Source: Psychrobacter sp. M13 (GTDB lineage Bacteria > Pseudomonadota > Gammaproteobacteria > Pseudomonadales > Moraxellaceae). Taken from it: 64,000 bases of DNA. Below are positions 8,569 to 14,471 of this stretch, one piece after another. Each line of letters starts with the position of its first letter. The first letter of the stretch is position 1. The notes beneath the pieces are model-generated. The model had not been told where the DNA came from. It did no database searches and saw nothing but the letters and a program-made list of their open reading frames with translations. The position numbers and the translations under genes are program-made. Location: contig NZ_CP132194.1 in assembly GCF_030718935.1 (NCBI RefSeq), forward strand, positions 2,728,001 through 2,792,000. The letters run 5' to 3'.

Positions 8569-9419
8569 TAGTATTTTATACCCCCATTTTCACTAATAAA
8601 GTCTCTTATGTATGTATTCGTATTTTTAATATTTCTATCATTTGGAAAAATTGTGCCGCCTAACGGGTTATTTGGGTCAACTATAATTATATCTTTTTTA
8701 TCAGGAGATAAATATAAAGTCTTCCCACTTGTAACAGAGACTTTTTGACCTTCCATTACATTCTGAATTTTTGTATAAAACTGTTGGTCGGTTAAATTTT
8801 TATACCTTGTAGGTCTAATTGTCCGAATTTTATCCATAATTCTAATCTCAGGCGAGATACTACCAACTGCCTTAGTAGCCTTACCTAATTTACCAATAGG
8901 AATAATTTCAGTCACATTAGTAGGTATTACAAGTTCACTAACTGCAAATATAGCAGCGCCTACTGCGGCTTTTCCGTCAATGCCTAATACTGTGTATCCT
9001 CCGCCTGAGGTTGCCCAAGCTTCTATAGAATCATCTAACTGACTTTTATACTGCTTTGCAAGATTGATATCTCCTTTCTTATAAGCTGAAATTAATCCAT
9101 CTAAGGCCTGTTGAGATTTAGTGTCAAGGTATTTCCTTGATTTTTCTAATTTTAATAACGCTTTATCTTTCAACCCGTTGTTGAGAACTGTTGTATTAGC
9201 TATTCCAATAGCGATATTTACATCATAACCTCCGACAGCTGCACTAACACCTGCAACAAATTTACTTAGAGCAAGTATATCTTCTAGTTCTTGTGCACTT
9301 ACAAAAGTCGGATTCCTACCTTTTAACAAAATTTCAGCAGCTATTTCTCCAGCGCCTGCACCAATCAATCCTGCTGCACATTCTGATCCTTTAAGTTCTG
9401 CTGCAGCACAGCCTGCCGC
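8568..9419 (-). pseudogene. Displaced CdiA C-terminal fragment with pretoxin region, module 2 (5' truncated)
   Basis: The frame is open from the REP junction at 9420 to a stop at 8568, about 284 codons. It begins in the alanine-rich pretoxin region (CAAAELKGSECAAGLIGAGA), continues through the ALSKFVAGVSAAVGG segment and ends the pretoxin domain with VLNN where VENN is usual. The following ~200 residues are the delivered part, with a hydrophobic segment (AAVGAAIFAVSELVIP) and a C-terminal toxin of unknown activity (GKTLYLSPDKKDIIIVDP). A TTG at 9366-9368 could give 266 residues, but no signal peptide or secretion domain is present, so it is a silent fragment unless recombined into a full cdiA. 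Confidence 0.75.
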
Positions 9420-9457
9420 AGCCCGTAGATACCATGAGAAAAAGCAAGCTTAAAAGC

Positions 9458-10435
9458 TCAATTTTTATGTAAAGCAGCATTAAAAGGCTGTTGGTTTTTG
9501 AGAACCGCTTGAGCGATGGATAGAATCTTTCGCATCAAAGCGACGATCACCACCATCTTAGGTTTGCCATGACTGTTTAAGCGAGTGACAAAGCTTTGAT
9601 AAGCACCATTTTTATACTTGCCAAATGCGAACCCCATAGCAGGCATATACAGCACCTTTCTAATTTCGGAATGACCAATCTTAGAGATACGAGGCTTCTT
9701 TTCAACAGAGGTTCCTGACTGATGAATCATAGGAGTGAGACCTGCAAAGCTTGTCGCTTGTTTTGCCTTTTTGAACTTAGACCCATCGCCTAGATAGGCA
9801 AGTAGCCAAGGCACAGTGAGCCTGCCAACAGCGGGTATAGAGGCTAGAAGCTTGGCATTACGTTTGAGCGTCTCATCAGAGGCAATAAGCTCATCTATAG
9901 TCGCTTGAATCAAAGTGATTTCAGATGCTAGAAAGTCAAGTGTTCGCTGACAGGATGCTATAGCATCACAGTCTCTAAGCATAGTTTTACGCACCTGTTC
10001 AGATTGATGCTGGCACTTTAAATGCTCAAGCTGACGTAGCTTTAGCAGCAAGCCTCGCTCTGCTTCTTTAGGGGGTAGCCACGCTTGTGGCTGCTCTTTG
10101 GCACAATAGCGAGCAATAAGCTTAGCATCAACGATGTCACTCTTGCTACGAATGTTAAGACTGCTCGCATAGCCTTTAATGCATTTAGGGTTGATCACAC
10201 TAACGGTAATACCTTTAGCGTTTAGGTAATATGCCAGTGGTTCCCAATAAACGTTAGTCGCTTCCATCAGAAAGCGCAAATCTGAGGGCGCTTTGTCGAG
10301 CCACGATAGTAGCGAATCAAAGCCTTGGGCAGTGTTATCAAAGCTTAAATGTTGATAGTGGGTGTTGTCGATGTATAAAGCGGCATCAAAGCTCTTGCAT
10401 GAGATGTCAATGCCAATATAATAAGTATGATCCAT
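9458..10435 (-). CDS. IS110-family transposase, copy B
   Basis: Identical in protein sequence to copies A and C, with all DEDD residues and S240 present, so potentially active. Confidence 0.95.
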   Translation of the reverse strand: MDHTYYIGIDISCKSFDAALYIDNTHYQHLSFDNTAQGFDSLLSWLDKAPSDLRFLMEATNVYWEPLAYYLNAKGITVSVINPKCIKGYASSLNIRSKSDIVDAKLIARYCAKEQPQAWLPPKEAERGLLLKLRQLEHLKCQHQSEQVRKTMLRDCDAIASCQRTLDFLASEITLIQATIDELIASDETLKRNAKLLASIPAVGRLTVPWLLAYLGDGSKFKKAKQATSFAGLTPMIHQSGTSVEKKPRISKIGHSEIRKVLYMPAMGFAFGKYKNGAYQSFVTRLNSHGKPKMVVIVALMRKILSIAQAVLKNQQPFNAALHKN

Positions 10436-10447
10436 AGTACTCTTAAA

Positions 10448-10610
10448 CCTTGTAGATTCGGGCTACACGACTGTGTGCCTAGGATACCATTCGAGATGTG
10501 TGTTATGGATTGTCGGCATAGGCTTTATCTACGTTACAGGTTTTAAACCTAAGGCTGGGTTCAACTCTATGCCGACAGTGCCTCCATTAGTGTACGCTAA
10601 TAGTGGCACT
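10448..10610 (-). ncRNA. Predicted IS110 bridge RNA, copy B
   Basis: Same sequence and guides as copies A and C. The left target guide is at 10552-10560 and the right target guide at 10529-10534. Confidence 0.8.
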
Positions 10611-10624
10611 TTTTATCATACAAG

Positions 10625-10650
10625 GTTGGGTGGAGCTTGCGACACCCAAC
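10625..10650 (+). repeat. 5' REP hairpin of RAYT unit 2 (split by IS110 copy B)
   Basis: Same as the 5' REP of unit 1. The detached AGCCCGTAG part is at 9420-9428. Confidence 0.85.
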
Positions 10651-10694
10651 ACGATAGATTAAGATTAACTCTACCTTATTATTCGTAGAATACC

Positions 10695-11126
10695 ATGCAA
10701 TATCGCAGACACTATCATCAAGGCGCTAGTTATTTCTTAACCGTTAACCTTGCAGATAGATCAGGCGACTTGCTAATTAAACATGTCAATGTTTTACGGA
10801 ACGCTTTTAAAATCGTCAAACAAAAACATCCTTTTCATATCGATGCTATTGTCATCTTGCCAGATCACTTGCATATGTTGTGTACTATGCCAAGTGATGA
10901 TGCTGACTTTTCAAAGCGCATTAAGCTGATTAAATATTATTTCTCTCATAGTATTGCCAAAACTGAGCGTATATCAAAGAGTCGTCAGAAAAAGGGCGAG
11001 CGTGGTATTTGGCAACGCCGATTTTGGGAGCATTGTATTCGTGACGAGATGGATTATCGCACTCATATCGACTATACCCACATGAACCCTGTCAAGCATG
11101 GCTATGTTGAACGGGTTCAGGATTAG
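10695..11126 (+). pseudogene. RAYT transposase, copy 2, C-terminally truncated
   Basis: Carries the same TGG-to-TAG stop at codon 144 as copy 1 and the same protein up to it. The shared nonsense mutation shows that units 1 and 2 descend from one already broken copy. HLH and the tyrosine motif are retained. It could still bind REP DNA, but loss of the C-terminal segment makes activity doubtful. Confidence 0.85.
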
Positions 11127-11210
11127 CAATATTCATCATTCCATCGATTTGTGGCGGATGGTTTGCTTGATATAGATCGGGGTAACTGAATAGCTTTCTG
11201 ATATGTCATT

Positions 11211-11238
11211 GTTGGGTGTCGCAAGCTTCACCCAACCT
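11211..11238 (+). repeat. 3' REP hairpin of RAYT unit 2 (split by IS110 copy C)
   Basis: GTTGGGTGTCGCAAGCTTCACCCAAC plus the CT core. The remaining ACGTGCT is at 12435-12441, past IS110 copy C. This is the same target position as in the 5' REPs, but in the oppositely oriented hairpin. Confidence 0.87.
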
Positions 11239-11250
11239 TGTATGATAAAA

Positions 11251-11413
11251 AGTGCCACTATTAGCGTACACTAATGGAGGCACTGTCGGCATAGAGTTGA
11301 ACCCAGCCTTAGGTTTAAAACCTGTAACGTAGATAAAGCCTATGCCGACAATCCATAACACACATCTCGAATGGTATCCTAGGCACACAGTCGTGTAGCC
11401 CGAATCTACAAGG
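11251..11413 (+). ncRNA. Predicted IS110 bridge RNA, copy C (reference copy)
   Basis: A 5' stem-loop comes first: AGTGCC (11251-11256) pairs with GGCACT (11279-11284), with inner ATTAG/CTAAT. The target loop is closed by TGTCGGCATAG (11284-11294) and CTATGCCGACA (11340-11350). It holds ACCCAGCCT (11301-11309), matching target ACCCAACCT with one G-T wobble, and ACGTAG (11327-11332), the exact complement of CTACGT. In the donor loop, around the hairpin GGCACAC/GTGTAGCC (11382-11400), ATGGTATC (11371-11378) matches the right end and TACAAG (11407-11412) is the complement of core plus left end, CTTGTA. RNA ends were not determined. Confidence 0.85.
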
Positions 11414-11425
11414 TTTAAGAGTACT

Positions 11426-12403
11426 ATGGATCATACTTATTATATTGGCATTGACATCTCATGCAAGAGCTTTGATGCCGCTTTATACATCGACAACACC
11501 CACTATCAACATTTAAGCTTTGATAACACTGCCCAAGGCTTTGATTCGCTACTATCGTGGCTCGACAAAGCGCCCTCAGATTTGCGCTTTCTGATGGAAG
11601 CGACTAACGTTTATTGGGAACCACTGGCATATTACCTAAACGCTAAAGGTATTACCGTTAGTGTGATCAACCCTAAATGCATTAAAGGCTATGCGAGCAG
11701 TCTTAACATTCGTAGCAAGAGTGACATCGTTGATGCTAAGCTTATTGCTCGCTATTGTGCCAAAGAGCAGCCACAAGCGTGGCTACCCCCTAAAGAAGCA
11801 GAGCGAGGCTTGCTGCTAAAGCTACGTCAGCTTGAGCATTTAAAGTGCCAGCATCAATCTGAACAGGTGCGTAAAACTATGCTTAGAGACTGTGATGCTA
11901 TAGCATCCTGTCAGCGAACACTTGACTTTCTAGCATCTGAAATCACTTTGATTCAAGCGACTATAGATGAGCTTATTGCCTCTGATGAGACGCTCAAACG
12001 TAATGCCAAGCTTCTAGCCTCTATACCCGCTGTTGGCAGGCTCACTGTGCCTTGGCTACTTGCCTATCTAGGCGATGGGTCTAAGTTCAAAAAGGCAAAA
12101 CAAGCGACAAGCTTTGCAGGTCTCACTCCTATGATTCATCAGTCAGGAACCTCTGTTGAAAAGAAGCCTCGTATCTCTAAGATTGGTCATTCCGAAATTA
12201 GAAAGGTGCTGTATATGCCTGCTATGGGGTTCGCATTTGGCAAGTATAAAAATGGTGCTTATCAAAGCTTTGTCACTCGCTTAAACAGTCATGGCAAACC
12301 TAAGATGGTGGTGATCGTCGCTTTGATGCGAAAGATTCTATCCATCGCTCAAGCGGTTCTCAAAAACCAACAGCCTTTTAATGCTGCTTTACATAAAAAT
12401 TGA
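11426..12403 (+). CDS. IS110-family transposase, copy C
   Basis: Same 325-residue DEDD/serine recombinase as copies A and B. The start ATG at 11426 lies 13 bp past the end of the predicted bridge RNA's right donor guide, so the RNA and the mRNA leader overlap or adjoin. No strong Shine-Dalgarno is seen (AAGAG at 11417-11421). Confidence 0.95.
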   Translation: MDHTYYIGIDISCKSFDAALYIDNTHYQHLSFDNTAQGFDSLLSWLDKAPSDLRFLMEATNVYWEPLAYYLNAKGITVSVINPKCIKGYASSLNIRSKSDIVDAKLIARYCAKEQPQAWLPPKEAERGLLLKLRQLEHLKCQHQSEQVRKTMLRDCDAIASCQRTLDFLASEITLIQATIDELIASDETLKRNAKLLASIPAVGRLTVPWLLAYLGDGSKFKKAKQATSFAGLTPMIHQSGTSVEKKPRISKIGHSEIRKVLYMPAMGFAFGKYKNGAYQSFVTRLNSHGKPKMVVIVALMRKILSIAQAVLKNQQPFNAALHKN

Positions 12404-12439
12404 GCTTTTAAGCTTGCTTTTTCTCATGGTATCTACGTG

Positions 12440-12498
12440 CTACGCCACCACCTGAGCCTCAGACTATTTCTTACCCTATTATTATTAATAATAGATAA
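12440..12498 (+). pseudogene. 3' remnant of lipoprotein gene, copy 3
   Basis: About 57 bp align with the extreme 3' end of the intact lipoprotein gene. In frame it reads TPPPEPQTISYPIIINNR and ends with TAA at 12496-12498. It starts directly at the REP remnant right of IS110 copy C, so its breakpoint differs from that of remnant copy 2. Confidence 0.8.
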
Positions 12499-12511
12499 TT
12501 GAGATATCCAT

Positions 12512-12546
12512 AAAAATAACTCTGGTACATGACCAGAGTTATTTTT
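12512..12546. terminator. Bidirectional terminator between lipoprotein remnant and immunity gene 3
   Basis: A perfect 15-bp stem AAAAATAACTCTGGT / ACCAGAGTTATTTTT (12512-12526 and 12532-12546) has a 5-nt loop, with A-runs and T-runs on the outside. It therefore works as an intrinsic terminator in both directions, as expected between convergent genes. Confidence 0.9.
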
Positions 12547-12561
12547 ATTTTAAAGTTATAG

Positions 12562-12607
12562 AAAAATCAAGCTTTTAATCTTACTTTTTCTCATAGTATC
12601 TACGAGC
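12562..12607 (+). mobile_element. Relic of an IS110 right end
   Basis: This stretch aligns over about 45 bp with the right terminus of IS110 copy C (12393-12441), including TTTTTCTCAT[A/G]GTAT-CT-ACG and a following AGCT, with a handful of substitutions. No transposase or left end remains. It appears to be the end of an older, mostly deleted copy at another REP-like site. Confidence 0.75.
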
Positions 12608-12629
12608 TAATATGTAAATGATATTCTTA

Positions 12630-13088
12630 TTACATAGACTCAATTTTAGTTAGTAAATTGGATAGTGTATTTAAGAAATCGCTTTTACTGACCTTTGTAC
12701 TTATAAGCTCATCACCTTCAATAAATTTACCTAAAAATACTAGCATGTCTTCTTCTTGATACACATAAAAAAGCGCATTCTGAGTTGATAGGTCATAAAA
12801 AAGAACATCTAACTCTTCTATATTGCTCTCATAAACTTTTACTCTATGATCATAAAATAAATCATGAAGTTCTAATAGATTTGTGCAATGCATACTTTTT
12901 TTCAAAAATAATTCATTAGTACCAATGAATTTAATTTCTTTTTTTATATTTTTAATCAATGGTAGTATGTAATAAGAATTGTCTCGACAACTAATATTTA
13001 CTGAATTAACTATAATATCCATTACAATGAAGTTTCCGTTCTTCTTTTGTATATCAAAAGCAATTTCTGTTTTATTTCCAAAAACCAT
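12630..13088 (-). CDS. Probable CDI immunity protein, displaced module 3
   Basis: About 152 residues if started at the ATG at 13086-13088 (MVFGNKTEIAFDIQ), or 157 from an upstream in-frame start at 13103. Either start overlaps the 3' end of the module 3 toxin (17 or 32 bp). The protein is soluble, lysine- and aspartate-rich, with no family that I recognise. Immunity function is inferred from its position after a CdiA-type C-terminus. Confidence 0.62.
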   Translation of the reverse strand: MVFGNKTEIAFDIQKKNGNFIVMDIIVNSVNISCRDNSYYILPLIKNIKKEIKFIGTNELFLKKSMHCTNLLELHDLFYDHRVKVYESNIEELDVLFYDLSTQNALFYVYQEEDMLVFLGKFIEGDELISTKVSKSDFLNTLSNLLTKIESM

Positions 13089-13281
13089 TGGTTCTAACCT
13101 CACTAGGAATATTGAGTGGAACTATCTTTCCACTTAGTGTTTTACCGTTATCAGAACCAGCCCAATGATAACCAGTTCCATCCCCAGGAGTATCCTGAAA
13201 TTGATGTATATTATTGTTGGCATCTTTGGCATATCTCGCTCCTCTATATTCTCTACTACTCTTAAATAGATCTATATGATT
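13072..13281 (-). pseudogene. Displaced CdiA C-terminal toxin fragment, module 3 (5' truncated)
   Basis: About 69 codons of toxin remain between the REP junction and the stop. The fragment contains YRGARYAKDANNNIHQFQ and GYHWAGSDNGKTLSGK, the look of a small secreted nuclease-type domain, but the activity is not identified. The frame continues upstream into the REP, and an ATG there (13309-13311) would add about ten residues of REP-derived peptide. It is the shortest of the three fragments and has lost the pretoxin region altogether. Confidence 0.62.
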
Positions 13282-13316
13282 AGCCCGTAGGTTGGGTGGA
13301 GCTTGCGACACCCAAC
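13282..13316 (+). repeat. 5' REP hairpin of RAYT unit 3 (uninterrupted)
   Basis: AGCCCGTAG then GTTGGGTG...CACCCAAC, without an insertion. This intact form is the reference that defines the IS110 boundaries in copies A and B. Confidence 0.9.
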
Positions 13317-13360
13317 ACGATAGATTAAGATTAACTCTACCTTATCACTCGTAGAATACC

Positions 13361-13855
13361 ATGCAATATCGCAGACATTATCATAAAGGCGCTAGCTATT
13401 TCTTGACCGTCAACCTTGCAGATAGATCAGGCGACTTGCTAATTCAACATGTCAATGTTTTACGGAACGCTTTTAAAATCGTCAAACAAAAACATCCTTT
13501 TCATATCGATGCTATTGTCATCTTGCCAGATCACTTGCATATGTTGTGTACTATGCCAAGTGATGATGCTGACTTTTCAAAGCGCATTAAGCTGATTAAA
13601 TATTATTTCTCTCATAGTATTGCCAAAACTGAGCGTATATCAAAGAGTCGTCAGAAAAAGGGCGAGCGTGGTATTTGGCAACGCAGGTTTTGGGAGCATT
13701 GTATTCGTAATGAAGCAGATTATCGCATGCACATAGATTATATTCACATGAATCCTGTTAGGCATGGATATGTAGAACGAGTTCAGGATTGGCAGTATTC
13801 ATCATTCCATCGATTTGTGGCGGATGGTTTATTACCTGTAGATTGGGCAGATTGA
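13361..13855 (+). CDS. REP-associated tyrosine transposase (RAYT), copy 3, intact
   Basis: Full-length 164-residue TnpA_REP/Y1 transposase: HLH at 58-60, the YIHMNPVRHG tyrosine motif near 127-136 and the C-terminal WQYSSFHRFVADGLL segment missing from copies 1 and 2. RAYTs cut and join single-stranded REP hairpins and are thought to spread REP sequences; they are usually domesticated single genes rather than true insertion sequences. Inverted REPs flank it at 13282-13316 and 13877-13911. It lies between displaced module 3 and the active CDI immunity gene. Confidence 0.9.
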   Translation: MQYRRHYHKGASYFLTVNLADRSGDLLIQHVNVLRNAFKIVKQKHPFHIDAIVILPDHLHMLCTMPSDDADFSKRIKLIKYYFSHSIAKTERISKSRQKKGERGIWQRRFWEHCIRNEADYRMHIDYIHMNPVRHGYVERVQDWQYSSFHRFVADGLLPVDWAD

Positions 13856-13876
13856 AGAGCTTTGTGACTTATAAGT

Positions 13877-13911
13877 GTTGGGTGTCGCATGCTCCACCCA
13901 ACCTACGTGCT
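13877..13911 (+). repeat. 3' REP hairpin of RAYT unit 3
   Basis: GTTGGGTGTCGCATGCTCCACCCAAC followed by CTACGTGCT, the inverted partner of 13282-13316. The CAAC-CT-ACGT IS110 target is empty here. Confidence 0.88.
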
Positions 13912-13968
13912 ACGTGCTATCTATTTTTCTAATGTGAGCCTATATATCATCGTTATGTTTGCTCATAT

Positions 13969-14442
13969 TCATATACCAATAACATATATCGCTTTACACT
14001 CAATTTCCCCAATCGAAAGTTGTAGAAAATTAATAATATTGTCAATAAATTTATAAATCATAGTTTTATTATTATTTAAATATTGAATGACCTCTTTTTC
14101 GAACCAATAGTATTCCTCTATATTGACTCCATGCTGCTCAAGCTTACTCTTCTTCTCATTTAGCTTATTAATAATACTCTTAATACTCTGAATATCATGC
14201 AAGTTTTCTCCATGATGATAGTATATGTAATGTCTATCCTTTACTGGAAATTCTGAAGCAAAACATGACTCTACCAAAGAAAAAGCTTCTTCTTTTATAA
14301 CAATTGAATCTTTAAGGTCAATGTGACTTTCATCTACCTCATTATTATAAGAATCATACTCTTCAAAAACATGACCTATTTGAAAGTTCAGCCTACCTGC
14401 TCTTTTACTATCGTTCCTGATACTAAAATCTATCATAAGCAC
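13969..14442 (-). CDS. cdiI: Probable CDI immunity protein of the complete cdi locus
   Basis: The 157-residue soluble acidic protein lies 29 bp after the cdiA stop, the standard place for cdiI. It should bind the CdiA C-terminal toxin and protect the producer and its siblings. Immunity proteins are too diverse to confirm from sequence alone, and I do not recognise the family. Two starts are possible, the first and third codons (MLM). Confidence 0.75.
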   Translation of the reverse strand: MLMIDFSIRNDSKRAGRLNFQIGHVFEEYDSYNNEVDESHIDLKDSIVIKEEAFSLVESCFASEFPVKDRHYIYYHHGENLHDIQSIKSIINKLNEKKSKLEQHGVNIEEYYWFEKEVIQYLNNNKTMIYKFIDNIINFLQLSIGEIECKAIYVIGI

Positions 14443-14471
14443 CTCATTAATTAATATTTAAGCATATAATT

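Larger units (their letters stand above)
9427..10624 (-). mobile_element. IS110-family element, copy B
   Basis: Same 1196-bp element as copy A, between AG cores at 9427-9428 and 10623-10624, in the corresponding position of the 5' REP of RAYT unit 2. Everything from 9420 to 11238 repeats 6150-7968 at a constant offset of 3270 bp, so copies A and B are probably parts of one duplicated segment rather than independent insertions. Confidence 0.93.
11237..12434 (+). mobile_element. IS110-family element, copy C
   Basis: Plus-strand copy between CT cores at 11237-11238 and 12433-12434. Joining 11211-11236 to 12433-12441 regenerates an intact REP identical in arrangement to 7941-7975. The left noncoding part (11239-11425) is long and structured. 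The right noncoding end (12404-12432) is only about 29 bp, the layout of the IS110 group rather than the IS1111 group. As only one core and no target duplication is gained, insertion occurred by core-dinucleotide recombination. Confidence 0.94.

Noticed and set aside
13361..13855. RAYT genes as IS200/IS605 insertion sequences
   Set aside because: No tnpB-like partner, and the flanking hairpins are REP-type. Sequence motifs fit the RAYT branch of Y1 transposases better.
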